From assembly GCA_035275065.1 (NCBI GenBank), contig DATENM010000050.1, forward strand, positions 1-64,000: DNA of 64,000 nt, read 5' to 3'. The first letter of the stretch is position 1, and every line of letters starts with the position of its first letter. A program made the translations under genes and the position numbers. The DNA is from Blastocatellia bacterium. GTDB taxonomy: Bacteria; Acidobacteriota; Blastocatellia; UBA7656. Positions 27,075 through 36,012 of this stretch are shown here, piece by piece. The notes beneath the pieces were generated by a model that was not told the DNA's origin, did no database searches, and saw only the letters and a list, made by a program, of their open reading frames with translations.

Positions 27075-27371
27075 TCATAGTCGTTTAGCGCCCCGTCGGT
27101 GAGCAGGAGTGGCCGGCAGACGAGCGGGCAAATTTTGCTGATCGTCGATAAGGACATCGACACAAATTCCGGCGAGTCTTGCATACTGCAGCAGGATTAG
27201 CAAATTAGGTTCGTGTGTCCCACGCTCGAATTTGGAAACGTAATTTCGATCAATCTCCCCGATGAGTCCCAGACTTCTAACCATATCATCCTGAGACAGT
27301 GTCAAAGCTTTACGTATCTGTAGAAGTTTTTCGGCTAAGCGTCGCGGTTTTGAGCGTGAAGACTTGCCCAT
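27075..27371 (-). CDS. XRE-family helix-turn-helix regulator (paralogue 2)
   Basis: A 98-residue homologue of the protein at 790-1074. The shared layout is a basic start (MGKSSRSKPRRLAEKLLQIR), HTH LSQDDMVRSLG with NYVSKFERGTHEPN, and a hydrophobic end LLQYARLAGICVDVL. As at the first copy, its start codon lies in a hairpin (27368-27391) and an inverted repeat lies upstream (27418-27441). Both copies face the same way and flank about 26 kb that holds the arsenic island. Function beyond DNA binding is unknown. Confidence 0.8.
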   Translation of the reverse strand: MGKSSRSKPRRLAEKLLQIRKALTLSQDDMVRSLGLIGEIDRNYVSKFERGTHEPNLLILLQYARLAGICVDVLIDDQQNLPARLPATPAHRRGAKRL

Positions 27372-27391
27372 CAGGATTGACCCCCTGATGG
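27368..27391 (-). promoter_or_regulatory. Hairpin covering the start codon of XRE paralogue 2
   Basis: CCATCAGG (27368-27375) pairs perfectly with CCTGATGG (27384-27391), loop of eight. The ATG (27371-27369) is inside the stem. The arrangement is shared with the paralogue at 1070-1095, where the sequence differs enough to suggest that the pairing itself is conserved. Confidence 0.45.
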
Positions 27392-27417
27392 ACTCTGTCG
27401 TGCAGGATTCAACTTGC

Positions 27418-27441
27418 TAATAGGGATGAATATCCCTATTA
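27418..27441. promoter_or_regulatory. Palindromic candidate operator upstream of XRE paralogue 2
   Basis: TAATAGGGAT-GAAT-ATCCCTATTA is a perfect 10+4+10 inverted repeat 47 bp upstream of the start codon, a likely operator for the XRE protein. Confidence 0.5.
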
Positions 27442-27750
27442 TATCGCCCCGGTATGGTTTCGCCGGGAAGCCGCAGGCTCTGTTGTTCCCGGCGGCGGCC
27501 ATCAAACAGGACGAATTGCCGCCTTGATCATAGAGTCGGGTAAAAACATAGCAAAAATAATAGTCTCGGTCACCTTTGATTTTTGAGGCTGGAACTCAGA
27601 GTTCTTCATCTAACTCGAACTCTTAGGGGATTCGGGTCGCAGAGAGGTGGGGCTTATCCGAGATGAGGAGATCAACAAATGTATCCAATCAAGCCGAAGT
27701 CTTCGGGCGAATGTAGACGCGACAGTCAGATTAAATGATGGCTTATAGCG
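27442..27750. other. Intergenic region between divergent XRE and FG-GAP genes
   Basis: No gene seen. It should hold the promoters of the two divergent genes; a weak inverted repeat (AGAGTTC with GAACTCT) lies near 27600-27625. Confidence 0.4.
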
Positions 27751-30090
27751 TTGCTGATCTGTTTGTTCATATTCCAGCCTGTTCTAGACAAGGATCATCC
27801 CCTCAAGCTTGAGCAGGTGAGTTTGGCTGACATTGTCCCCTCACCTCCTTGGGCCGATGTGATCATCGCCGGGCCATCACCACGCAGCCGCCTAGGCGGC
27901 TCCGGACAGGCTGATAATCTATCGGACGCTAATCATTCGCAAACCCTCGCAGTCGGCGATTTCAACGCCGACGGCATTCAAGACCTCGCCATCTCAGCTC
28001 CCGATGCCGAACTCATCGTCGGATCAACGATTCGCAAAGCCGGTGCCGTCTACGTCATCCTTGGCAGGAGAGATTTCTCCGCGGCGATTGATACGGCCAC
28101 AGCCCGGCCAGGAGGTGCCGACCTCACCATCCTTGGTGTTACTGATGGTGACCGCTTTGGCTTTGCCCTTACTGCCGCCGATGTGAATGGCGATGGCGTC
28201 ACTGATCTCATCGTCGGCGCACCGCAAGTGAACTCCTCAAGCAGCCAGGCCGCAGGGGCTGTCTACGTGTTGCTTGGCGCACGAAGCTTCGGCGGCAATT
28301 CTGTCATTGATCTGCAGCAGCAGTCTGCTGACTTGGTGATCCATGGCGCCGGTGAGCGCTTTGGCGCGGCCATCGCCGCCGGGGATGCCGGCGGGCAAGT
28401 GTCCGCAGCTCCGATTGCCGACCTACTCATCGGCGCTCCGGGCAGCAGCCCCGACAGCAGTGGCTCGGCCTACCTCCTCATCGGACGCGCTGAATTCGGA
28501 AAGTCTATTCGCGATCTCGACATTGGCAGGGCAGCTGATTTCACCATCACCGGCTCGGTGAGACAGCGGCTGGGAGCTGCCGTCGCCATCGGCGACTTCA
28601 ACGGCGATGGTGTCGGCGATCTGTTCGCCGGCGCGCCCGGCGCCGACCGTCCCTTTCGTGCTGATCCGGGTGGCCCCGCCATCGTGCCGGCGAGTGCCGC
28701 CGGTGCTGTGTTCGGCTTGCTCAGTCCGGTCACTGTCGGCGGTCACATTAGCGCGGATAGCTCTGGCGGGCTGCTGTCGTTCTACGGCGCCGACGCCAAC
28801 CACCACCTCGGGCAGAGTATTGCATCAGGTGATCTCACCGGGGACGGGATCGCCGACCTGGCGATCGCCGCGCCCGAGGCCGCCGGCGCATGGAAGGATT
28901 CAAGCACCGGTATCATCTACAACATGGATGCGCATGCCGGTGCCGTCTACATCTTCGCCGGCTCGCGCAGTCTCTCTCCGCAACGGATCGATCTGGCCGC
29001 AAGCGTTCCGCTCACCACCTATGTGGAACTGGGCGGAGGCTGGACCGGCTTCGGCTTAGTGTTGGGCAGCTATAACGTCGCGGGCAATGCCGATACGACT
29101 GCCGACGTAATCATCGGCAGCCCCGGAGGAGAGAGTGACCCTTCTCGCCATATCCCCGGCAGGGGCAGCGTGGCGGTGCTGTTTGGCGGGCGCACGCTGG
29201 GCAGTGCGACGACCCGGCCGCGCTCGCCGTTCAACCCGCCGCCGGTGCCGGAAGAAGTCGATCTGTTCAGCGTGCGGTTGCCGGCGAGCAGCGGGTTCGG
29301 ATTCGCGGTCGCTGCTGGTGACATCAACGGTGATGGGGCAGGCGACGTGATCGTGGCGGCGCCGTTCGTCGAAGCCGCGGGTCGGGCGCAGGCCGGTCAG
29401 GTGTTGATCTGGTTGGGGACGACCAGACCTCCTGGAGGCGGCGACGATCCGACTCCGCCGACGGTGCGGGTGGTCAGTCCCGCCGCAGGCGAGCGATTGA
29501 TCGGGGGCAAGTCGGCGGTCATCTCCTGGATCGCCACCTCGGTCGAGCAACTGCGGGGCTTTGACGTGCTGCTTTCGACCGACGGCGGGGTGAGTTTCTC
29601 CAGTAGCATTGCGACAGGGTTACCGGCAAGTCAAACAAGCTATTCCTGGACGGCACCGAGCGTCTGTGCGACCAACGCAAGGATTGAAGTCGTCGCCACA
29701 ACGAACAGCGGTGAGCGAGTCGTGGCCATGACGGAGGGCAGCTTTGCCATCGGGCAGGCGGGGCCGGCAGTCGATTTGAGCCATTCGTCCATAGAGGATG
29801 GCAGCTTATCCCTGACTTCAGCAGCCGGAGAGGTGTTCCCAGATGGAGTTGTCGTCGAAATATCGACGGACGCCGCTGGCGCCGCCTTTCAAGGCTTCTC
29901 TCGTGCGCCGAAGATCAAGGGCGGCGGCCGCAAGTTGAAGACGCGGGGGACCATTGACGGCAAGGGGCTCGACCAATTCTTTCCCGATGGCGAGGTGCGC
30001 GCGCTAAGGCTGTCGGGCTCGCCGTGTGCCCTCACCGTTGTTAGTGTTCGGCGGCAAGGGAGCTCCCTCGTGCCGGTGCCCGTAGACTGA
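27751..30090 (+). CDS. Secreted FG-GAP repeat protein with Ig-like C-terminus
   Basis: A protein of about 779 residues. A short hydrophobic start (LICLFIFQPVL) may be part of an export signal. At least five integrin-type FG-GAP repeats follow, each with a calcium-loop pattern: VGDFNADGIQDLAIS, AADVNGDGVTDLIVG, IGDFNGDGVGDLFAG, SGDLTGDGIADLAIA and AGDINGDGAGDVIVA. They should form a beta-propeller. From about residue 570 an Ig-like domain follows (VRVVSPAAGERLIGG, VISWIATS), then a short basic domain. Start codon uncertain: TTG 27751 opens the frame without a clear ribosome site. Its role is probably surface adhesion or binding. A scrap of a similar gene lies near 57.35-57.49 kb. Confidence 0.8.
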   Translation: MLICLFIFQPVLDKDHPLKLEQVSLADIVPSPPWADVIIAGPSPRSRLGGSGQADNLSDANHSQTLAVGDFNADGIQDLAISAPDAELIVGSTIRKAGAVYVILGRRDFSAAIDTATARPGGADLTILGVTDGDRFGFALTAADVNGDGVTDLIVGAPQVNSSSSQAAGAVYVLLGARSFGGNSVIDLQQQSADLVIHGAGERFGAAIAAGDAGGQVSAAPIADLLIGAPGSSPDSSGSAYLLIGRAEFGKSIRDLDIGRAADFTITGSVRQRLGAAVAIGDFNGDGVGDLFAGAPGADRPFRADPGGPAIVPASAAGAVFGLLSPVTVGGHISADSSGGLLSFYGADANHHLGQSIASGDLTGDGIADLAIAAPEAAGAWKDSSTGIIYNMDAHAGAVYIFAGSRSLSPQRIDLAASVPLTTYVELGGGWTGFGLVLGSYNVAGNADTTADVIIGSPGGESDPSRHIPGRGSVAVLFGGRTLGSATTRPRSPFNPPPVPEEVDLFSVRLPASSGFGFAVAAGDINGDGAGDVIVAAPFVEAAGRAQAGQVLIWLGTTRPPGGGDDPTPPTVRVVSPAAGERLIGGKSAVISWIATSVEQLRGFDVLLSTDGGVSFSSSIATGLPASQTSYSWTAPSVCATNARIEVVATTNSGERVVAMTEGSFAIGQAGPAVDLSHSSIEDGSLSLTSAAGEVFPDGVVVEISTDAAGAAFQGFSRAPKIKGGGRKLKTRGTIDGKGLDQFFPDGEVRALRLSGSPCALTVVSVRRQGSSLVPVPVD

Positions 30091-30144
30091 CCGGGCCTAA
30101 AAGGAAGGGCAGTACACCTCAAAACGGAAGGCGGAGATAACCGA

Positions 30145-30486
30145 GTGGATAACTTGATAGAAGAAGCCAAGCGCCTCAAGGAGCAGGGACTACTCGACGA
30201 AGCCATTGCCACACTGAAGCAGGCTATTGACCTCAATCTGGAGGATGCGGAGGCATACCTGGAGTTGGGGCTCGTCCACTTCGAGCGACAGGATTATACG
30301 CAAGCGCTCAAGGCATTGAAGGTGGCGGCAGGGCTCAGGCCCGGCAGCGGTATCATCCACTACCACCTGGGGCTGGCGCATCACGCCCTGGGGGATGAAG
30401 CGGCGGTCGCGAGTATTTGCGGGATGCTGATCATAATCGAGCCCGACCTAGCCAAGAAGCTTGCCGATGACACGGCCCGGCAGTGA
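30145..30486 (+). CDS. Small TPR protein 1
   Basis: A 113-residue protein with three TPR-like helix pairs (AKRLKEQGLLDEAIATLKQAIDL, AYLELGLVHFERQDYTQALKAL, IIHYHLGLAHHALGDEAAVAS). The start is GTG 30145 after GGCGGAG. It is closely related to the next gene (30574) and lies 54 bp after the FG-GAP gene, so it may be cotranscribed with it. TPR proteins bind other proteins; no partner can be named. Confidence 0.78.
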   Translation: MDNLIEEAKRLKEQGLLDEAIATLKQAIDLNLEDAEAYLELGLVHFERQDYTQALKALKVAAGLRPGSGIIHYHLGLAHHALGDEAAVASICGMLIIIEPDLAKKLADDTARQ

Positions 30487-30573
30487 TCCATAGCGCAGCG
30501 CGATCTCAACGAATGCGGAGCGAGATTCCGCAGTGAGGTAAATCTGTCACCCGGGGCAGAGAGGGACGAGCAA

Positions 30574-30927
30574 ATGGATGACCTGCTAGAGACCGCCAGA
30601 GAGCTGAAAGACCAGGGCTGCTTGAACGCCGCCCTGGTGCTGCTCAGGCACGTGGTCGAACAGGACCTGGACAACGCCCAGGCCTACTTGGATCTGGGCT
30701 TGGTCTTCTTTGCGCAGGCGGACTATCCCCAGGCGGTGAAGGCGCTGCGGGTGGCCTGCGACTTGAGGCCGGATCAGGGCGTGACCTACTTCCACCTGGC
30801 GCTGGCCTACCAGGCAGTGGGCGATGAAGAATCGATGCGAAGAGTCCGCTTTACACTGTCCCAGGTGGCCCCAGACTGGTACGCGAAACTCGACAGGCAA
30901 AGGCCGCCTCCCACCCCTGGCGGCTGA
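30574..30927 (+). CDS. Small TPR protein 2
   Basis: A 117-residue paralogue of the preceding protein with the same three-TPR layout (ARELKDQGCLNAALVLLRHVVEQ, AYLDLGLVFFAQADYPQAVKAL, VTYFHLALAYQAVGDEESMR). A purine-rich GAGGGACGAG precedes ATG 30574. The pair looks like a tandem duplication. Confidence 0.78.
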   Translation: MDDLLETARELKDQGCLNAALVLLRHVVEQDLDNAQAYLDLGLVFFAQADYPQAVKALRVACDLRPDQGVTYFHLALAYQAVGDEESMRRVRFTLSQVAPDWYAKLDRQRPPPTPGG

Positions 30928-31164
30928 GTGAGCCTGTAGGCTTGTTAGGTTCAGCGGTGCTGGCCTCCGGGTACGCGGCAAGCCGATAGCTGGTGGGGCT
31001 GAGTTACTCCTGCAGATGGGAAACACTTCCTGTAATCTCTCGGATTTGACGATAGCCCTTTGGGCATCTATCGACTACGAACTCATCCCACCTTCTATCT
31101 GAAAAGCCGAGACACTTTCGGGGTATGAGGCCGCCTCGTAAGGGCAGGTGCGCCCGGCGGGATA

Positions 31165-32151
31165 ATGGAGCAGATAATGGAGCATTCTCTTGAGCATGCG
31201 ATATGGCTCTGCGATCAATCTAGATACCGTGAAGCTCTGGAGGTATTAAGCCAGTCCCTCTGTCATGATCCGGAGAATGCGTCGATTCATTACGCAATGG
31301 GTGGCGCTTACATCGGGTTGGCAGACTATATTAAGGCAAGGCAGATGCTGGAGGAGGCAGTCCGCATCAACCCGAACGACGCAGAGTATTACTACCTACT
31401 CGCCGTCGCACATACCGGCCTGGGTGAATTGGCAGAGGCGCTAGCCCTTCTGACAGAAGCCGTCCGCCTTAACCCCGAGCATGGCCTGTCATACCTGGCG
31501 ATGGGGAGCATAGCGCAAGGAATGGGTCGTGAGGCCGAGGCGCTTGAGCACTACCAGCGGGCGATCCTTTTCAGGCCTGACGTCGCGAGCGCATGCGGGC
31601 AGATGGGTGGGATCTACCACAAAAGAGGCGATTCCAGGGCGGCGGTTTACTGGTTGCGCCGGGCTGTTGAGCTGGATGCGAAATCGGTGAATGCGCACCT
31701 GGGGCTGGCATGTGCTTTATCCGAGTTGCCGGACTACGAGGGGGCGGCGCGGGCCTGTTTAGAGGCTCTACGGCTTGAGCCCGAAAACGCGCGTGTGTAT
31801 AAAAGGCTCGGGACCGCCTACGCCGGGTTAGGGCGGAAGGCGGAGGCGAAGGATGCTTTCATCCAGGCCACCAGGCTTAACCCTGAAGACGCGAGCGCTC
31901 ACGCTGAATTGGGCGCTGCGTATTTCATGCTCGGGCGGTTCGACGACGCGCTGCAAGCCTTAAAGAGGGCGGACGCCCTGGCACCGACCTCCGCGGTGAC
32001 GAACTACGTGCTGGGTATGACCCACCTTGCGTCAGGTGACATTGAGGAAGCCCAAAGCCGGCAGGGTAATCTTAGGGAACTGAACGTAACCCTTGCCGAC
32101 GCTTTGTGGGGCATGCTGGTGAGGCTGGATGGCCGAATGAAGCGGGACTGA
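31165..32151 (+). CDS. TPR protein 3
   Basis: A 328-residue protein made of about nine consecutive TPR units (for example IHYAMGGAYIGLADYIKARQMLEEAV, SAHAELGAAYFMLGRFDDALQALKRA) with no signal peptide or other domain. ATG 31165 and ATG 31177 are both possible starts; the second has GGAG upstream. It is the last gene before the left repeat of the Tn554-like element. It probably serves as a scaffold or adaptor; partner unknown. Confidence 0.82.
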   Translation: MEQIMEHSLEHAIWLCDQSRYREALEVLSQSLCHDPENASIHYAMGGAYIGLADYIKARQMLEEAVRINPNDAEYYYLLAVAHTGLGELAEALALLTEAVRLNPEHGLSYLAMGSIAQGMGREAEALEHYQRAILFRPDVASACGQMGGIYHKRGDSRAAVYWLRRAVELDAKSVNAHLGLACALSELPDYEGAARACLEALRLEPENARVYKRLGTAYAGLGRKAEAKDAFIQATRLNPEDASAHAELGAAYFMLGRFDDALQALKRADALAPTSAVTNYVLGMTHLASGDIEEAQSRQGNLRELNVTLADALWGMLVRLDGRMKRD

Positions 32152-32230
32152 GAGGGCCTGATGAGTTGTAGTTGTCCTGACGGAGTGGAACAGCAAGCCG
32201 TGATTTGCCTGGAACGCAAGTCTTACGGCC

Positions 32231-32350
32231 TAGCCTTCGCTACGGCAGCCCGTCAAGGAGCTACGCCCGGCCAGCCGGCGTGCTGCGCGCGTCCTTGACG
32301 GTTGCCTCGCTACGGCTGAACAGCCTTTAGCCGGGGCTACCGCACCCGGC
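32231..32350 (+). repeat. Left flanking repeat of the Tn554-like element
   Basis: About 118 bp beginning TAGCCTTCGCTACGGCAGCC and running through TCCTTGACGGTTGCCTCGC to the CCGCACCCGGC end. It is highly similar to the reverse complement of 37806-37925, with most differences in the central GC-rich part. It also holds internal symmetry (CCGTCAAGGA with TCCTTGACGG; two copies of CGCTACGGC). The surrounding interval 32152-32501 has no gene. Confidence 0.75.
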
Positions 32351-32501
32351 TGCATCTGACTGGCGCCCCTGATCCAAGTCAGCGCTTTGACACTATCGTT
32401 TCGGCTTTGCGCAATGAACGGTACGGCCTCCTCTGTTTTCCGACCGCCCCTTTCAAAGCGATAATAGGGCGCGATGGATAGTCCATTGGACAGGCAGTCG
32501 C

Positions 32502-32996
32502 CTAACTACTGCGGGTTCTTTCCAGGTCATCCCGCATGAGCCTGAGGATCTCGTCCCTTAACCGCGCCGCCTCCTCGTCGCGGATCTCGACGAGCGCTCC
32601 CAACAATATAACCTTCGCGATTAAGTCGTCCTTCCTCATCCTTCTCAGGTAGCTGATGCGCGCGCGCATCTTTCTACGTTGTTTATCGGGAACCTGGCTC
32701 AGGACCTCGGCAAGGGCTGTGCTCCGCCGCCGGGGTGGCGGCAGGCCGCGCCGGTGACGAAGGTATTCTTCGTAGGCGGCTTCGTTATGTTGGATGGTCG
32801 TTGCAGACAATGGCCGCCCGTCAATGAATGAGGCCTTCTTAGCGATTTCACGCAGACTCACCCGCCCGCCCTCGCGCTCAATCTCTCGGATGGCCCTGGT
32901 GACGCGGGTGAGCGTCTCGGCCTTCTTTGCCTCCCAGACCGGGGCGAGCCACGCGGGCCTTTCCCCGGTCGTTTCACCTGTCTGTTTTTTCGGCAT
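32502..32996 (-). CDS. tnpC: TnpC-like accessory transposition protein (DUF6262)
   Basis: A 164-residue basic protein with an HTH-like middle (VSLREIAKKASFIDGRPLSA TTIQHN region, residues about 50-75) and a coiled-coil C-terminus ending in RLDRDEIL-like repeats. This matches the TnpC/DUF6262 proteins that accompany Tn554-type recombinases and influence the orientation and frequency of integration. Its start overlaps the end of tnpB by 23 bp, which indicates translational coupling. Confidence 0.78.
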   Translation of the reverse strand: MPKKQTGETTGERPAWLAPVWEAKKAETLTRVTRAIREIEREGGRVSLREIAKKASFIDGRPLSATTIQHNEAAYEEYLRHRRGLPPPRRRSTALAEVLSQVPDKQRRKMRARISYLRRMRKDDLIAKVILLGALVEIRDEEAARLRDEILRLMRDDLERTRSS

Positions 32997-35900
32997 GATT
33001 GGTCACCGACAGCGCCGATGGGGCCTCCCCCGCCAGCTCGAAAAGGGCCTGACTGTCCTTCCCCTCCCCGCCCGATCCGACATGATCAGGCGGCGCGGAT
33101 TGCTTTGCGTCCATCCTCTGAATCTGTATCAGAGTCATCTCGGCCAGCATCAGCTCGCAGTTGGCGATGAGGTTCTCCATCTGCCTCTCTTCGGCCTTCA
33201 GACTCTGCTCCTGCGCCCACTCCTTCTGCTGAATCGCCCATTCCTTTTTTGCCACTACCTGGCCGCGCTTTTCTGGGTCGGGTGCGTTGCCGGGGCACCC
33301 GACGCAGGCAAACTTAATGGGGCAGTGGATGCCGATCACGCACCCCCCGCCGATCACCTCGCCCAAAGCCCCGACGGTGCCCTCGGCGTCCTTAACCATG
33401 CGTTCGACCTCGTCCTTCCCCCGCAACGCTTCGGGCCCAACGTCGATCTGGTCCACGAACATCATCTCGGCCGCGTCCCTGACCATGGACTGCGTCGGTC
33501 GGCTATAATGCTTCGTCACCCTAAGATCCTTCTGGTTGAGGAGCGCGGCGATGACGTCTGTTCCCACGCCGAGCGCCGCTAGCTCCGTCGCGAAGGCATG
33601 CCTAAGTGCGTGCGACTTGAGCACGACGACCTTGCCCATTTCCTGATGAATAATGACGCCATGCAGGAGGACACGCATCATGACGTTCAGGGTTTCCTGG
33701 GGGAGGACGATGTGGCCCGACTGAAAAACATATCGGTCCAGGAGCAATTTGGAGAACTGTGGCTTGACGATGGGCAGCTTTTTGACACCATACACGCGGC
33801 GCAGTTCCGCAACCAGGAGCCTGAGGACGTCCTTCGTGTCGTCGTCGATGAAGTAGGTGGATCGCTTTTTGTGGCCCTTCGGTATCAGCCTGAGGGCGTA
33901 CCGCGAACGCCTCTTTGGACCCACGTTCTTGAGCAGGATGATGCACTCCCTCGTCGCCGCCACCTGCTGCACCTCCCCGAGGCGGGCGCCCGTGACCGTC
34001 TGTATCCTGATCGCCAGGGCAGCGTACAGGCAGATGCGATAGAATTCCTCCACCCTGATGAACAAGTAGCCTTTACCTGACAGGAACCGGACCTCCCGAC
34101 ATTTGTCAAGGCTCCAGGAGACCGGATTGGCTTTCGAGCCCCAGTTCATCCCCGCAGGGTAGCCCCAGCGGCGGTTGAACTCTTCTTTTTTCCGATAGTG
34201 CCTCCCGCCCGGGCGCGTTCCCGTTAACACCTCGGATTTGACGAATTCAAGGAGCCACAACTCCCTCCCGGGCGAGCCATCCTCCATTTCCGTGCGGAGG
34301 TACCTCGGGACATAGAGGGTGCGGTCAAAGGGCGGCAGCCCGCGGTCGTATCTCCGCAGCCTTTCGCGCGACGCCCCATAGCCCTGCTCGACCGCCTCGT
34401 CGAACAAGGCCCGGAAGTCCCACAGCTCCATGAAGACGCGCTGCCTCGTCGCCCGGCCGTCCGCGTCGACGAACGTCTCTTCGTACGAATAACCGAAGGG
34501 AAGCGCGGTGCCCGTCTCATTAACCTGGGCGATGGCGGATTGTGTGGCCTCATGCATTCGCTTGATTGCATTCAGCCGCACCGCGGCGGCGAAGCGGATC
34601 CGGTGGAAGGAGTCATGGACGTGGTCGGTCAGTTCTTTGACCCCCTGCCGGCGCGCCTGGTCGTTCGTCGCCCAGTGGGATTCGCGGTTGAGCTTACGCC
34701 GGTCCAGGATCTGCCTGATGCAGTAAGGCCCGATGGCCTCCTGTTGGGCCGGGCTCAGCCTGTCGAGGTAGTCACGCTGGGCGTTGGCAACCGCCGTCCA
34801 GATCGAGATGATGCTGGCGCGCTTGCGGTCGCTCAGGCCGTGCCCCGCCTCGCCGCGCCAGATCCTGAAGATGACGTCGTCCGGGTCAACTTCGGCAACG
34901 TCGTCGATGCCCAGCCCCTCGAGCATGGAGTTCCATATGCCGTGGAAATGGGTCACCCGCAAATACACGGACTCGGCACTCCTGTCACTCATTAGCATCG
35001 CGTAGAGGGCCAGCGTATTCCTCAGAGAGGCGTTGCGGATGTTCGAGAGGTAGAGAACCGTGTTCTCGGGCGGCTCCTTCCACCGTCCGTCGTTCGAAGG
35101 GTCGAGGCATGTGAGCGGCGCGCGGGCCACCGCCCCCGCCAGCCGCCCACTCAGCTCCCGCATGTTGAGGCTCGCCAGCGGGCCGCGTTTCAGCTGCAGG
35201 GCTGAACGTCCGCATGTCCTCCGCCACTCGTAGAAACCGCGATACACATGACGGACCTCGACGTTAAGGCGCTCAGCGATACTACCCCGCGTCGGCTTGA
35301 TCCCCTGAGACCAGAGCGCTTCAGCCTCCCGTTTGACCGCCTCGGTGTCGAGCCGGCTCGACGCCGGCGGGCGCCTTATGCCCAGCCTGCGCCGGCGAAC
35401 CGCGACGGCGTATAGGCTGCGGTTGAGCGCGGCCGCAATCACCCCGTCCCGCTCTCCGGCGGCGGCCTTCTTCCTGAGTGTGGTATCCTCCTTTTTCGTC
35501 CACTGAGCGGTGCCTCGCCTCAAAGGCGCGAGGCCAAGCACCCCCTCCCGGTGGCTCACTGCGGCGAGCGGCCGGTCAAGTGCGATGGCCATTTCCCCCC
35601 TGGACTTGCCCTCGGCATGCAGCCGCCTCAGCAGGGCGTCATCCTCCGCACTCCATGGCGCCGTCCGCGGTTCATCGTCCAGAAATGCGAGCCCGAGTCT
35701 CTCGCACATTTTCCTGACGTTGTATTCGGTCTTCCCCAGCTCGGCCGCGATGCGCCGCGCCGGCAGGCGTTGCCCGGCCCGCATCTTCAATGTGGAGACC
35801 TCCTCCAGCGACCACTGGCGCGGCCGCTTTATGCCGAGTTCCTTCCGCTTTCGCCTCACCGCCAGCTCGGACTTCCCGATCTGGGAGGCGATCTGTGCGG

Positions 35901-36012
35901 TCGTCCCCCCCTCGGCCGTGAGCTGCCTGAGCTGCTTGAGCTGTTGCCGGGTCCAGGCGTTCTGAGGCGGTGGGGTGTGGCGAGGCCGGCGGCCCCTGGC
36001 GCGGTCACTCAT
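32974..36012 (-). CDS. tnpB: TnpB-like tyrosine recombinase with four N-terminal HTH repeats
   Basis: A 1012-residue protein. The core C-terminal tyrosine-recombinase domain (about 640-840) has the first arginine in TGARLGEVQQV, the H-x-x-R box in HALRHAF and the nucleophile in KHYSRPT. A cysteine cluster (HCPIKFACVGCPG) follows, as in Tn554 TnpB. The N-terminal 220 residues are unusual: four consecutive Myb/SANT-like HTH units, three of them starting with W-S/T-x-E-x, each about 45 residues and ending in an RRKRLGI-type helix. TnpB of Tn554 is about 630 residues, so this arm is a large addition. It overlaps tnpA by 8 bp and tnpC by 23 bp. Confidence 0.85.
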   Translation of the reverse strand: MSDRARGRRPRHTPPPQNAWTRQQLKQLRQLTAEGGTTAQIASQIGKSELAVRRKRKELGIKRPRQWSLEEVSTLKMRAGQRLPARRIAAELGKTEYNVRKMCERLGLAFLDDEPRTAPWSAEDDALLRRLHAEGKSRGEMAIALDRPLAAVSHREGVLGLAPLRRGTAQWTKKEDTTLRKKAAAGERDGVIAAALNRSLYAVAVRRRRLGIRRPPASSRLDTEAVKREAEALWSQGIKPTRGSIAERLNVEVRHVYRGFYEWRRTCGRSALQLKRGPLASLNMRELSGRLAGAVARAPLTCLDPSNDGRWKEPPENTVLYLSNIRNASLRNTLALYAMLMSDRSAESVYLRVTHFHGIWNSMLEGLGIDDVAEVDPDDVIFRIWRGEAGHGLSDRKRASIISIWTAVANAQRDYLDRLSPAQQEAIGPYCIRQILDRRKLNRESHWATNDQARRQGVKELTDHVHDSFHRIRFAAAVRLNAIKRMHEATQSAIAQVNETGTALPFGYSYEETFVDADGRATRQRVFMELWDFRALFDEAVEQGYGASRERLRRYDRGLPPFDRTLYVPRYLRTEMEDGSPGRELWLLEFVKSEVLTGTRPGGRHYRKKEEFNRRWGYPAGMNWGSKANPVSWSLDKCREVRFLSGKGYLFIRVEEFYRICLYAALAIRIQTVTGARLGEVQQVAATRECIILLKNVGPKRRSRYALRLIPKGHKKRSTYFIDDDTKDVLRLLVAELRRVYGVKKLPIVKPQFSKLLLDRYVFQSGHIVLPQETLNVMMRVLLHGVIIHQEMGKVVVLKSHALRHAFATELAALGVGTDVIAALLNQKDLRVTKHYSRPTQSMVRDAAEMMFVDQIDVGPEALRGKDEVERMVKDAEGTVGALGEVIGGGCVIGIHCPIKFACVGCPGNAPDPEKRGQVVAKKEWAIQQKEWAQEQSLKAEERQMENLIANCELMLAEMTLIQIQRMDAKQSAPPDHVGSGGEGKDSQALFELAGEAPSALSVTNHAEKTDR

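Noticed and set aside
33598..34080. 160-codon plus-strand frame inside tnpB
   Set aside because: Antisense shadow of the recombinase core.
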